Of a stretch of 62,087 nucleotides of DNA, positions 51,957 through 60,684 are shown in pieces. Origin of the DNA: JBMNQS01 sp050944255 (GTDB lineage: Bacteria > Bacillota > Clostridia > Christensenellales > Maliibacteriaceae). The position numbers were made by a program, and so were the translations under genes. The number at the start of each line of letters is the position of its first letter. The stretch's first letter is position 1. The DNA lies in the NCBI GenBank assembly GCA_050944255.1, contig JBMNQS010000004.1, forward strand, positions 1 through 62,087, in the 5' to 3' direction. The notes below the pieces were generated by a model. That model ran no database searches. It was not told the DNA's origin and worked only from the letters and a program-made list of their open reading frames with translations.

Positions 51957-52884
51957 GGCCCGACTCCTTTAAACATTCCAGCAGCGTCTTTGCTATGGTT
52001 TTCAGATCCCCCGCCACGCCCACGTCGCAGGCGGAAAAGATGGGCGCCTTCTCGTCCTTGTTCACCGCGATGATCAGCTTTGCCCCGCGGATGCCCGTCA
52101 GAAACGGCGCCGCCCCGGAGGCCCCGAACACCAGCGCCACCTCCGGACGCGTCACGGTGCCGGAGACCCCCACCACCCGGTCGTGGGGGGCAAGCCCATC
52201 GGCCGAAACCGGGCGGGTTACCCCCAACTGTGCGTCCAGCGCCTGCGCCAGCACGTCAAGGAGGGCCAGGCCCTCACGCCCCGCCCCGCGCCCGCCGACC
52301 ACCAGGCGCGGCGTATTGTCCAGCCGCAGGGCCTGCCGCTGCATGTCAACCTTGACCGCTGCATCCTGCCGCACGCGACAGGGAATCTGCGTTATCCGCG
52401 GGCGGCCCGTCTCCTGCGAGGGGGCGAACGCGCCGGAGGCCACGGACAGCGCGCACGGGAAGCGCGTTATGTCAAAGGCGGCGTAGAGATTCTGGCTGTA
52501 GGCGCCGCGGATGACCTCCAGCGCGGCTTGGGTTTTCGTCAATCGGCGTACGTCGGTGAGCACCGGGGCGTCCAGCGCGCAGCCTGCGCGCACGCAAAGC
52601 TCGGTGCCGATAAGATTGCCGGGGAAAAGGTACGCATCCCCCCTGGGCAGATGCTCCAGCAGGATGCGGACCATGGCCTCGGAGGATACGGTATCGCCAA
52701 AACCGCCGGTCAGGCGCGTGATTTCCGCGCAGGGCAGCGTTTCCAGCCCGGTCTCTTCATACGCCTGGCTTTGGCCCAGCAGCACAAGGTGCGCCGGCCC
52801 CAAATCCGCCCAGGCCGAAAGAAGAGCGCGCGCGTGTTCCAGCGCCTCCGCCTGCCAGCCCGGTACGATCAGCACCGCCCTCAT
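51949..52884 (-). CDS. etfA: Electron-transfer flavoprotein alpha subunit (second, divergent pair)
   Basis: The protein has 311 residues. It has an EtfA-like N-terminal domain and a C-terminal FAD-binding domain: VGVSGTVTRPEVALVFGASGAAPFLTGI and KAPIFSACDVGVAGDLKTI. The canonical GISGAIQH reads GASGAAPF, and the first domain is poorly conserved, so this pair is divergent. No ferredoxin domain is present. It overlaps its EtfB by 4 bases and the GlcD-type oxidase by 8. Confidence 0.85.
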   Translation of the reverse strand: MRAVLIVPGWQAEALEHARALLSAWADLGPAHLVLLGQSQAYEETGLETLPCAEITRLTGGFGDTVSSEAMVRILLEHLPRGDAYLFPGNLIGTELCVRAGCALDAPVLTDVRRLTKTQAALEVIRGAYSQNLYAAFDITRFPCALSVASGAFAPSQETGRPRITQIPCRVRQDAAVKVDMQRQALRLDNTPRLVVGGRGAGREGLALLDVLAQALDAQLGVTRPVSADGLAPHDRVVGVSGTVTRPEVALVFGASGAAPFLTGIRGAKLIIAVNKDEKAPIFSACDVGVAGDLKTIAKTLLECLKESGHA

Positions 52885-53687
52885 AAGAGCACCTCCCGCA
52901 GCACCGCGTCAAATAGATGGCGCGCCTTCTGGGCATCGTCCTGTCCTTCTATCATGCGGCAGGCACGGCCGGTTTCCGGACGGATGAGGCCCTTGAACAG
53001 GACGCCCTCCTGCTCGGCCGGCGGGCTCCCGAAATCTTCCGGCGTAAGCTCGGTGCACCGTTTGGCCTTGGCCGCCATCTTCTCGCGCAGCGTGGACAAG
53101 CGCAGATACGCCCGCGTAGCGTTGCCCATGGCCACGACAGCGGGCCCGGTGAGCCGCCGCTCCCGTGCGCCGCCGTCGATCTGGCTTCGGGCCACCGTGG
53201 CGTTACCCTCCAGCTCCACGTCCGTCACCTGCGTGACGCAGGGCAGATCAAGCATCCACGAGAGGATCAGCGGCGTCTGGCGGTTGTCCCCCACGCCGCA
53301 CTGGCTGCCCGCGAAAATCAGGTCGAAGCTCCCCTCCCGCCGGACATACTCGGCGATGAGGCGCGCCGGATACAAGGGATTGAACCGGAAGTCCTCCGGG
53401 GAGCGGATCACCGCCACCTCGTCGAATTTCAGGGCATACAGATGACTTGTGAAAGTGGAGATATCCTCGTTTCCGCAGACGGTCAGCGCCGTCAGGCGCA
53501 CGCTTTGCCCCCTTCCCCGCGCGGCGTCGGCCACATGTAGCGCCGTCTCCAGCGCCGCCTCGTCAAAGACATTGACCATCTTTTTGATAAAACTGAAGTC
53601 CGGGTCAAAGGCGTCCGCCTCCCGCCACTCCCTCTGCGACACGGCGTCCAGGTCCCGGACAATTTTAAAAAGAACCAACAGGCGCAT
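52881..53687 (-). CDS. etfB: Electron-transfer flavoprotein beta subunit (second, divergent pair)
   Basis: The protein has 268 residues. The EtfB layout is RLLVLFKIVRDLDAV at the start, DEAALETALHVAD at ~42 and FAGSQCGVGDNRQTPLILSWML at ~125, where the usual G-R-Q-x2-D-G-D reads SQCGVGDN. This resembles FixA/YdiQ-type Etf subunits. It starts 3 bases after the histidine phosphatase stop and forms a pair with the EtfA just downstream. Confidence 0.86.
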   Translation of the reverse strand: MRLLVLFKIVRDLDAVSQREWREADAFDPDFSFIKKMVNVFDEAALETALHVADAARGRGQSVRLTALTVCGNEDISTFTSHLYALKFDEVAVIRSPEDFRFNPLYPARLIAEYVRREGSFDLIFAGSQCGVGDNRQTPLILSWMLDLPCVTQVTDVELEGNATVARSQIDGGARERRLTGPAVVAMGNATRAYLRLSTLREKMAAKAKRCTELTPEDFGSPPAEQEGVLFKGLIRPETGRACRMIEGQDDAQKARHLFDAVLREVLL

Positions 53688-53690
53688 AGC

Positions 53691-54452
53691 TTACTCCTTA
53701 TCGGCGTGATGATAGGGCGACTGCGACAAAAGCGGCCGCACCGCCCCCTGCGGCAGCAGCCGGTCGATGGTAAAGCGGCGGGTTTGCCGCCAGTTTTCAA
53801 GCGTGGTCTCAAACGAAAAGCCCATCCCGTTGGGGCAGTAGAGCGCTTCGCCGGACAGCGGCGGACAACTCCGATAGCGGCACAGAAGCGACAAAACCAT
53901 GCTGTGGGTGATGACGCCTACGTGCCGAAGCCTCAGCTCCGCCGCGTCCGAGAGGATCTCGTCCAGGGCCGCGACGGCCCGCTCCAGGCACTCCCCCATG
54001 CTCTCGCCGCCGGGAAAGCGAAAGTCAAGCGCTTGATTGTCGAAGGCGCCGATGTCCGGCACCTGGCGGACCTCCGCCGCCAATTTTCCCTCCGCGTCGC
54101 CAAAGAAGAGCTCCTTTAGGTTCTCCACCGTCGCCAGTTTGGACGGACGGACGGCCACGGCCGCGCATCGGCTGCGGCACGCGATTTTACTTTTTCCGCC
54201 CGCATCCCGGGCAGATACCATATCGCCGTCCTCTCCCATGCCGGGAAACAGAATCCGCGCCGTCTGCCGGCACCGGATGGTGGGGCTGATGTAGAGCTTC
54301 TCCACCGGCTCGTAGGGCGTTTTCTCCACCAGCTCATAAAGCTGCGCCCTTCCCTCTTCGGCCAGAGGAAACTCCAGCCGCCCGCCGAAGCGCCCCTGCA
54401 GATTGTTGGTGGTGACGCCGTGGCGGATCATGTCTACGCGTATATTGCCCAA
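53691..54452 (-). CDS. Histidine phosphatase family protein (phosphoglycerate-mutase-like)
   Basis: The protein has 253 residues. The catalytic His is in VDMIRHGVTTNN (residue ~10), ISPTIRCRQTA carries the second Arg, and the second His is in VGVITHSMVLSLL. A ~30-residue insertion rich in Cys/Arg (IACRSRCAAVAVRP) lies around 90-105. Family members remove phosphate from sugar phosphates or related metabolites. In a polyol or sugar-acid operon it may detoxify a phosphorylated intermediate (inference). It starts 12 bases after the regulator stop. Confidence 0.82.
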   Translation of the reverse strand: MGNIRVDMIRHGVTTNNLQGRFGGRLEFPLAEEGRAQLYELVEKTPYEPVEKLYISPTIRCRQTARILFPGMGEDGDMVSARDAGGKSKIACRSRCAAVAVRPSKLATVENLKELFFGDAEGKLAAEVRQVPDIGAFDNQALDFRFPGGESMGECLERAVAALDEILSDAAELRLRHVGVITHSMVLSLLCRYRSCPPLSGEALYCPNGMGFSFETTLENWRQTRRFTIDRLLPQGAVRPLLSQSPYHHADKE

Positions 54453-54464
54453 CGAAAGCCTCCT

Positions 54465-55382
54465 TTAATAAAACCGGACTTTGGACGGGTCCTCCATGAC
54501 GCTCCTTTGTATCTGCGCCATCACCGAGGGCACAAAAAGCTGCGCCAGAAGCTGCTCGATGCAGTAATTGTTCCTGTTCACCAGCATCACCGGCACGTTG
54601 CTGCCGGGCTGCTCGCCGATATCCACCACCGAGATGTCGTCCGCATCCTCCGCCCAGAGCTCCTTTCGGAAAACCAGCGCGTCGGCACTGCCGGAAAGAA
54701 ATTTCTCCTGCTGGCCCACGTACGGCTCCACCACCATCTCAATCTTCCTGCCTTGGATAAGCCGCCGGGTCAGATAGGTCTGATCGTAGCAGTACGGATC
54801 GTACAGCACCCGCATGCCGTCCTGAAGCTGCGTCTGCCCTCTGCCGCGTATCAAAAGATAGTACGGCGAAGTGGCGTAAATGCACGGCGCCAGATTCATC
54901 GCCACCATCAGCTCGGGGTGCTTTTCCACGAAATAGGCGGCGGAAAGCGCCGACATAATGGAGAAATCGTAAAGCTGGTTGCGCAGCATCTCCATCCGGC
55001 GCTTGGCGCCGGTGACAAACGCGAAGGAAAACGGCACCGGCGAATCCCCCATCACCGTGCATACCGCCGTGGCCATGGCCTGATGCGGAATGATCAGCGG
55101 CACCGGCATGGTGCCGGTGATCACGTTCCAGAGCGTGTATTCATAGAGCTTCTTCGGATCCTTCTCCGAAAGATACGTCCCCTTCATGCCCCGGGCCCGC
55201 AGCTTGATGCAGCCGCCCGACTGCAATAGCGCCAGCGCATCCTGGATCACTCCCCGCGATACGTCGAACTTTTCGCAGTAAGCCACGATGGTATTGATCC
55301 GCGCGGGTACCGGCAGGCTGTAAAATTCCCTGGCCAGATACGTGGTGATTAAATTCAGTTTTTTGTATGCGCCAAAATTCAT
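54465..55382 (-). CDS. YhfZ-family transcriptional regulator
   Basis: The protein has 305 residues. An N-terminal winged helix (RINTIVAYCEKFDVSRGVIQDALALLQSGG, split, ~28-60) is followed by a C-terminal type 2 periplasmic-binding-like domain as in E. coli YhfZ. It is the first gene of the seven-gene leftward operon and lies opposite the FGGY kinase. A 22-base palindrome overlapping its own -35 box suggests autoregulation and control of the divergon. Start: ATG at 55382 with GGGGAGG 9 bases upstream. Confidence 0.8.
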   Translation of the reverse strand: MNFGAYKKLNLITTYLAREFYSLPVPARINTIVAYCEKFDVSRGVIQDALALLQSGGCIKLRARGMKGTYLSEKDPKKLYEYTLWNVITGTMPVPLIIPHQAMATAVCTVMGDSPVPFSFAFVTGAKRRMEMLRNQLYDFSIMSALSAAYFVEKHPELMVAMNLAPCIYATSPYYLLIRGRGQTQLQDGMRVLYDPYCYDQTYLTRRLIQGRKIEMVVEPYVGQQEKFLSGSADALVFRKELWAEDADDISVVDIGEQPGSNVPVMLVNRNNYCIEQLLAQLFVPSVMAQIQRSVMEDPSKVRFY

Positions 55383-55524
55383 CGTTTACAGCCTCCCCGC
55401 AGATTTTTCCCGCATCATGATAAATTTCGTAGTTTTTCCGAGTAATTTTCACTGCGATATTGACAGCACATATGAAGTGGCTTAAGATTATAACAGATTA
55501 TTCCGATGGCTTCCATATGACAAT

Positions 55525-55567
55525 AATATAGCAGATAAAACGTACATATGGCAAGTATTTGCCATAT
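55525..55567 (-). promoter_or_regulatory. yhfZ promoter and palindromic operator
   Basis: On the minus strand TTGCCA (55549-55554), an 18-base spacer and TATATT (55525-55530). The -35 lies inside a perfect 9-bp-arm inverted repeat, ATATGGCAA-GTAT-TTGCCATAT split at 55546-55554 and 55559-55567. A half-site resembling one arm (ATATGACAA) occurs at 55515-55523. Confidence 0.6.
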
Positions 55568-55637
55568 AGGGCTTCTCTGCAAAAGCGCCAAAAACCAAAA
55601 AACCTGCGCCGGAAAATGAGTGAGTGTCGTTATTTTT

Positions 55638-55666
55638 TTGGATTGAAATATACGAAAAATAATATA
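55638..55666 (+). promoter_or_regulatory. Candidate promoter of the FGGY kinase operon
   Basis: TTGGAT (55638-55643), a 17-base spacer and AATATA (55661-55666), about 50 bases before the GTG start. A weak match in an AT-rich region; the true start may differ. Confidence 0.35.
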
Positions 55667-55717
55667 TTTGTGCACTTTGCATTCCTCTGACCGAAATGAA
55701 CCCGGGAGGCAAATAAA

Positions 55718-57220
55718 GTGGAAAAAAACTACATCCTCGTCGTCGACGAGGGCACCACGGGACTTCGCGCCATCGTATTCGACCGCGACCTGAAAGCCGT
55801 AGGCCAATGCTACCAGAAAGTGGACTCCTTCTACCCCGCCCCCGACGAGGTGGAACAGGACGCACAGACCATCTGGGAAAAAACCCTCTACGCCATCCGC
55901 ACGGCCGTTGACGAGGCCGGAATCGATCCGCGGGAAATCGCCGGATGCGGCATCACCACCCAGCGGAGCACCTCCGGATTCTGGAACAAGCAGACCGGCG
56001 AATTCTACGAAAAAATGGTGGTCTGGCAGGATACCAGGGGCTTTCGCTACCGCAACCTGTTTTTGTCCAATCCCCAGTTTATCCGCGAGCATCCCAACGC
56101 GGCGGCCAAAATGAACGTTTTGGGCGGCCATAGGATCACCGTGACCCGGGGCGTGCTGGAGCAATACCCCAGCCTGAAGGAAAAGGTCTTTCTGCCCACC
56201 ACCGCGTGGGGCTTTATGGACTCGTGGCTGATCTACAAGCTCACCGGCGGCAAAGTGCACGCCACCGGCAGGAGCTTTGCCGGCACCTGCCTTTACCAAA
56301 GCATCTACGACGAGCATATCCATGACTGGAATCAGGATATTCTGCCATGGATGGGCCTTAGAAGAGGCATTATGCCGGAAATCCGCGGGGATAATGCCGG
56401 CTTCGGCGTCATGGACGCCTCCATACTCGGCGTGGAGATCCCTATCATCTCCAGTGTGGCCGACCAGCAGGCGGCGCTGTTCTCCGAAGGCTGCCTGGAG
56501 GCCGGCATGGCCAAGTGCACCATGGGCACCGGTACCTTCGTGGACCTGAACGTGGGCGAAAAGTGCGTCTATTCCGACGAGCTCAACCCCATGGTGGCGT
56601 GGGATCTGGGCGATAAATTCAACTACCTGCTGGAAGGGTCCTCCCCCACCGCCGGCGCCTGTCTGGAATGGGCGAAAAACCAATTGTGCCTGTTCGACGC
56701 TTTCTCGCAGGCCGACGAAATGGCCGCCCTGGTGAGCGACAACGGCGGCATCTACTTCGTGCCCGCCATCAACGGTATGGACTCGGTGCCCTTCCTCAAC
56801 GCCACGGGCCGCGCCTCCTTCATGGGCGTCTCGGCCGGCGCCACAAAGCCGCACTTCGTCCGCTCGATTATGGAGGGCATCGCATTTGCCGCCGGGCATA
56901 TCTTCGAGGCGCTGACCGAACAGACCGGCAATAAAATGAAGCTGATCACCGTGGACGGCGGCGTGACCAAGAGCGAACTGATCCTGCAGACGCTGGCGGA
57001 TATCACCGGCTCGGTGGTGTCGCGCCCCAAACTGGTGGAGGCCTCCGGGCTGGGGGCGGCGGAGATGGCCGCGCTGCGCCTGGGCTGGATCACGTTCTCG
57101 GATGTACCCAAATTTTTGGAAAAAGATAAGGAATTTGTTCCGTGCGGCGACCGCAGCGGCGTCATAGCGCAGTACCAGATGTGGTGCAAGGCGGTGGAGC
57201 GGTCCAAAAACTGGCTGTAG
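55718..57220 (+). CDS. FGGY-family carbohydrate kinase, glycerol-kinase-like but with altered substrate site
   Basis: The protein has 500 residues. The GlpK-like N-terminus DEGTTGLRAIVFD is at ~10-22, the catalytic-base Asp is in VADQQAALFSEG (~250), and the ATP loops are MGTGTFVDL and VDGGVTKSELILQ. Where GlpK has QRET with Arg-Glu contacting glycerol, this protein has QRST (~88-91), so the Glu is Ser. The GlpK T-I-D-T-W-L block reads FMDSWLI. A larger or different polyol or sugar is therefore likely. Start GTG, with GGAGG 8 bases upstream. It is the first gene of the rightward operon, 20 bases before the GlpA-like dehydrogenase. Confidence 0.88.
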   Translation: MEKNYILVVDEGTTGLRAIVFDRDLKAVGQCYQKVDSFYPAPDEVEQDAQTIWEKTLYAIRTAVDEAGIDPREIAGCGITTQRSTSGFWNKQTGEFYEKMVVWQDTRGFRYRNLFLSNPQFIREHPNAAAKMNVLGGHRITVTRGVLEQYPSLKEKVFLPTTAWGFMDSWLIYKLTGGKVHATGRSFAGTCLYQSIYDEHIHDWNQDILPWMGLRRGIMPEIRGDNAGFGVMDASILGVEIPIISSVADQQAALFSEGCLEAGMAKCTMGTGTFVDLNVGEKCVYSDELNPMVAWDLGDKFNYLLEGSSPTAGACLEWAKNQLCLFDAFSQADEMAALVSDNGGIYFVPAINGMDSVPFLNATGRASFMGVSAGATKPHFVRSIMEGIAFAAGHIFEALTEQTGNKMKLITVDGGVTKSELILQTLADITGSVVSRPKLVEASGLGAAEMAALRLGWITFSDVPKFLEKDKEFVPCGDRSGVIAQYQMWCKAVERSKNWL

Positions 57221-57240
57221 CAAACATGAAAGGAGCAAGT

Positions 57241-58989
57241 ATGCTGGAAAAAATTCGGGCGCTTTTAAAAGAGCGCTTTCCCGATTTTGACCTGACGGCT
57301 GCGGAGGATGACCTGGGCCGCGGCATCGTCACGGTGGCCGGACAGGTGGATACCTGGCAGTCCGTGGTGAACGTGGGCCACGCGGTAGCCAAAATTGAGG
57401 GCGTGCACAACGTGGTCAGCGACATGACGGTAAAGGACCTCGAAATCCCCAAAAAGGACTACGCTCCCATCGCCAAACGCGGCCGGGAGATCGGGGTCAT
57501 CGACGAGGCGGACGTGGTGATTATCGGACTGGGTATCGTGGGCTGCGCCACGGCGCGCACGCTGGCCAAACACAACCTTAGAATCATCGCCGTGGAGATG
57601 TCCGACGATGTGGCCACAGGCGCCACCAAGGCCAATAACGGCGGCGTGCACCACGCCGGCGCCGTCAAGCCCGGCACCCTCAAGGCCAAACTGAGCGTAC
57701 GGGGAAACCGGATGTACGACCAGTGGGCCCGGGAGCTGAACTTCGACTGGATCAGGCCCGGCGCGCTGAATATGGCTGAATCCGTCGAGGATATGGACGG
57801 CATCTATGAGCGCTTTAAGGTGTCGGTGGAAAACGGCGACTGGCGGCCGGCGTTCCTTGACGGGCCACAGACGCTGGAAATCGAGCCGCGCCTGAAAGAC
57901 CACGGGCAAAATCCCGTGGCGGCGGTATACCTGCCCTCCCAGGGGAAAGTGCATCCCTTCGAGGCGTCGGTGGCCATGATCGAAAACGCCGTGGACAACG
58001 GCGTCAAAGTCTACTTCAACGCCGCCGTGGGCGAGATCATCGTGGAGGATGGCCGCATCACCGGCGTGGTGACGGAGCGGGGCATCATCAAGACGTCCTA
58101 CGTGATCAACTGCGCCGGCGTCTATTCCGACGAGATCGCCGAAATGGCCGGCGACCGGTTCTTCACCATCCACCCCAGGCGCGGCACGCTGGTGATCATC
58201 GACAAGCACAAAAAGCCCATGTACGACCATTTGGGCAGCTTTCACGTAAGGAACCCAAAATTTAAGAGAAACGTGGAGTCCAAGGGCGGCGGCATGGATT
58301 TTACGCCCTCCTACAATATTCTTTTAGGCCCCTCGGCCATGGAAATGCCGGACAAGGAGGACACCGAAACCACCCGCGCGGACCTGGACTACGCCATGAG
58401 CCGCAACCAGAACCCGGAAGTCTCCGAGGCGGACATCATCCGCATCTTCGCCGGCACGCGGCCCGCCGACTTCAAGGAGGATTACGTGGTGGAGGCCTCC
58501 CCCGTCACCCGCGGCCTGATCACTGCCGGGGCCGTGCAGTCCCCGGGCATCGGTTCGGCGCCCGCCGTGGCCGAAATGGTGGAGGACCTGCTCAAAGCGG
58601 ACCTTGAAAAAGAGGGCAAAACCCTCATCCCCAACCCCGGCTACAACCCGTACCGGGAAAAGCGGGTGAGGTTCCACGAGCTGTCCCGGGAGGAGCAGGA
58701 TGAGTTGATAAAGAAAAACCCGGCCTACGGAAACGTGGTCTGCCGGTGCGAGACCATCACCGAGGGCGAGATCGTGGAGGCCATCAGCTCCAGCGTGGTG
58801 CCCACCAGCATCGACGCCATCAAGCGGCGCGTCAGGGCCGGCATGGGACGCTGCCAGGGCGGCTTCTGCCAACCGAGAGTGCTGGCGATACTGGCCCGGG
58901 AACTGGGCCAGGACTGGGTAGATATCAATCTGGATGGCCGCGGCACTCAGGTGGTCAAGGCCCGCAACCGGGAAGGGGGGCAGTCATGA
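57241..58989 (+). CDS. BON-domain/GlpA-type FAD-dependent dehydrogenase with [2Fe-2S] BFD domain
   Basis: The protein has 582 residues in three parts. Residues ~5-70 resemble a BON domain (GIVTVAGQVDTWQSVVNVGH then IEGVHNVVSDM). Residues ~90-470 are a DAO/GlpA FAD domain with VVIIGLGIVGCATA (dinucleotide loop), NNGGVHHAG and TRPADFKEDY. The C-terminal BFD-like iron-sulfur domain has CRCETITEGEI and GMGRCQGGFCQ Cys pairs. GlpA oxidises sn-glycerol-3-phosphate; here the altered kinase suggests another polyol phosphate. The N-terminal BON fusion is unusual for this family. AAGGAG lies 6 bases before the ATG. It overlaps the next gene by 4 bases. Confidence 0.87.
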   Translation: MLEKIRALLKERFPDFDLTAAEDDLGRGIVTVAGQVDTWQSVVNVGHAVAKIEGVHNVVSDMTVKDLEIPKKDYAPIAKRGREIGVIDEADVVIIGLGIVGCATARTLAKHNLRIIAVEMSDDVATGATKANNGGVHHAGAVKPGTLKAKLSVRGNRMYDQWARELNFDWIRPGALNMAESVEDMDGIYERFKVSVENGDWRPAFLDGPQTLEIEPRLKDHGQNPVAAVYLPSQGKVHPFEASVAMIENAVDNGVKVYFNAAVGEIIVEDGRITGVVTERGIIKTSYVINCAGVYSDEIAEMAGDRFFTIHPRRGTLVIIDKHKKPMYDHLGSFHVRNPKFKRNVESKGGGMDFTPSYNILLGPSAMEMPDKEDTETTRADLDYAMSRNQNPEVSEADIIRIFAGTRPADFKEDYVVEASPVTRGLITAGAVQSPGIGSAPAVAEMVEDLLKADLEKEGKTLIPNPGYNPYREKRVRFHELSREEQDELIKKNPAYGNVVCRCETITEGEIVEAISSSVVPTSIDAIKRRVRAGMGRCQGGFCQPRVLAILARELGQDWVDINLDGRGTQVVKARNREGGQS

Positions 58990-60242
58990 ACGAAATTTCA
59001 GTGGATATCGCCGTTATCGGCGGAGGCCCGGCGGGCCTCGCCGCGGCGCTGGAAGCCAAAAAGCAGGGCGCAAAAAGCGTGATGATCCTGGAGCGGGATT
59101 TTGAATTGGGCGGCATTCTGCCCCAGTGCATCCACGACGGGTTCGGGATTCATCGCTTCGGCGAGCGGATGGCCGGCAGCCAGTACGCCCAGGTGTTCAT
59201 CGACGAGGTGGAAAAAGCCGGCATAGACGTCCGGCTCAACACCATGGTGCTGGAAGTGACGCAGGATAAACTGGTCTATGCCTGCAACCGCGACGAGGGC
59301 ATCCTGAAAATCCAGGCGGGCGCCGTGATACTGGCCATGGGCTGCAGGGAGCGTACCGCCGGGCAGGTGCTGATCTTCGGCTACAGGCCCGCAGGGGTCC
59401 TCACCGCCGGCAGCGCCCAGCGCTACATCAATATCGAGGGCTACCTCCCCGGCAAAAAAGCCGTCATCCTGGGCAGCGGCGACATCGGCCTGATCATGGC
59501 CCGGCGCATGACGCTGGAGGGCATGGAAGTGGCCGGCGTCTACGAGGTGATGGAGCATCCCGGCGGGCTGACCCGAAACGTGGTGCAGTGCCTGGAGGAC
59601 TACGGCATACCGCTTCATTTATCCACCACCGTCACTCGCATCCACGGCAAGCACAACCTTGAAGGCGTCACCGTGGCCAAGGTGGATGAACAGAGGCGGC
59701 CCATCGAGAGTACGGAGGCATTCGTGGAATGCGACCTTCTGGTGCTGGCGGTGGGGCTGATCCCCGAAAACGAGTTGTCCCTCCAGGCCGGCGTGGAGAT
59801 AGACCCCCGGACCCGCGGACCGCTGCTGGACAATCACTTCATGACCAGTGTGCCCGGCATCTTCGCCGCGGGCAATGTGGCGGTGGTGTTCGACCTGGTG
59901 GACTACGTGTCCGAGTCGGCGGAGCTGGCCGCCCGGGGCGCCATGAAGTACCTTAGGGGCGAACTGGACGAAAACGTACCCTACAGGCAGGTGGCCTGCC
60001 GGGGAAACGTCAGCTTCGCGGTGCCCCAGCGCATACGCGCCGATACCAAAGAGGGCGGGGAAACCGTGTTCTTCCTGCGGGTGCGCCATCCGCAGCAGAA
60101 GGCGAGGCTCCAGTGCTTGTGTGAGGAGCAAAGCCTCGGCAGGCAGACCTTCGCCGCCGTAACGCCGCCGGAGATGCTGGTGATCAAAACCCCGGGCCCG
60201 GGCAGCGGCGACATTGTGCTGGAAATACAGGAAGGGGCGTGA
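58986..60242 (+). CDS. NAD(P)/FAD-dependent oxidoreductase (GlpB-position flavoprotein)
   Basis: The protein has 418 residues. Its FAD-binding loop is IAVIGGGPAGLAAALEAKK (~8-26), a redox-type Cys lies in GILPQCIHDGFG (~50), AMGCRERT is at ~122, the second dinucleotide loop is KKAVILGSGDIGLIMARR (~158) and VPGIFAAGNVAVV is at ~290. This pattern follows GlpA-like genes in many Clostridia and probably relays electrons from them. It starts in the ATGA overlap with the upstream gene. The C-terminal ~80 residues contain two Cys (QCLCEEQ). Confidence 0.87.
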   Translation: MNEISVDIAVIGGGPAGLAAALEAKKQGAKSVMILERDFELGGILPQCIHDGFGIHRFGERMAGSQYAQVFIDEVEKAGIDVRLNTMVLEVTQDKLVYACNRDEGILKIQAGAVILAMGCRERTAGQVLIFGYRPAGVLTAGSAQRYINIEGYLPGKKAVILGSGDIGLIMARRMTLEGMEVAGVYEVMEHPGGLTRNVVQCLEDYGIPLHLSTTVTRIHGKHNLEGVTVAKVDEQRRPIESTEAFVECDLLVLAVGLIPENELSLQAGVEIDPRTRGPLLDNHFMTSVPGIFAAGNVAVVFDLVDYVSESAELAARGAMKYLRGELDENVPYRQVACRGNVSFAVPQRIRADTKEGGETVFFLRVRHPQQKARLQCLCEEQSLGRQTFAAVTPPEMLVIKTPGPGSGDIVLEIQEGA

Positions 60243-60246
60243 TTTT

Positions 60247-60600
60247 TTGTCTGAAACAGCGTACACATGCATCGTCTGTCCCGTCAGCTGCCGCATCAGC
60301 GTGCGGGAGGAAGGCGGAGAACTGACCATCAGCGGCTCCACCTGCAAAAGGGGCGAGGATTTCGCCCGCAATGAGCATGTCAATCCCATGCGGATACTCA
60401 CCAGCACCGTAAAGCTGGAGGGCGGCCGCTTTCCAAGGCTGCCGGTGATCTCCCGCGGCGAGATTCCCAAGGCCAAGCTCCGGGAGTGCCTTAACGAGGT
60501 GTACCGGATCACCGCCAGCGCGCCGGTGAAATGCGGCGACGTGCTGATTGAAAACGTCTGCGGCACCGGCGTGGACATCGTGGCCTCAAGGAGCGCCTGA
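60247..60600 (+). CDS. DUF1667 protein
   Basis: The protein has 117 residues from a TTG at 60247, 4 bases after the previous stop, with AGGAAGGGG upstream. Four Cys (CIVCPVSC near the N-terminus, CKRG at ~43) plus further Cys (VKCGD, ENVCGTG) suggest bound metal or a [Fe-S] cluster. DUF1667 proteins routinely follow GlpA/flavoprotein pairs as here and may be the small electron-carrying subunit (inference). Confidence 0.82.
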   Translation: MSETAYTCIVCPVSCRISVREEGGELTISGSTCKRGEDFARNEHVNPMRILTSTVKLEGGRFPRLPVISRGEIPKAKLRECLNEVYRITASAPVKCGDVLIENVCGTGVDIVASRSA

Positions 60601-60684
60601 CCCATAAAATTCAGGGGCGCGGCCCCGTGCGATATTTGAATAATAAACCATTTCCCCAATGATTTTTAAGGAGGACGCGAATCA

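Noticed and set aside
55415..57238. 607-codon minus-strand frame opposite the FGGY kinase
   Set aside because: Shadow of the kinase gene; composition is typical of antisense frames and it would cross the divergent promoters.
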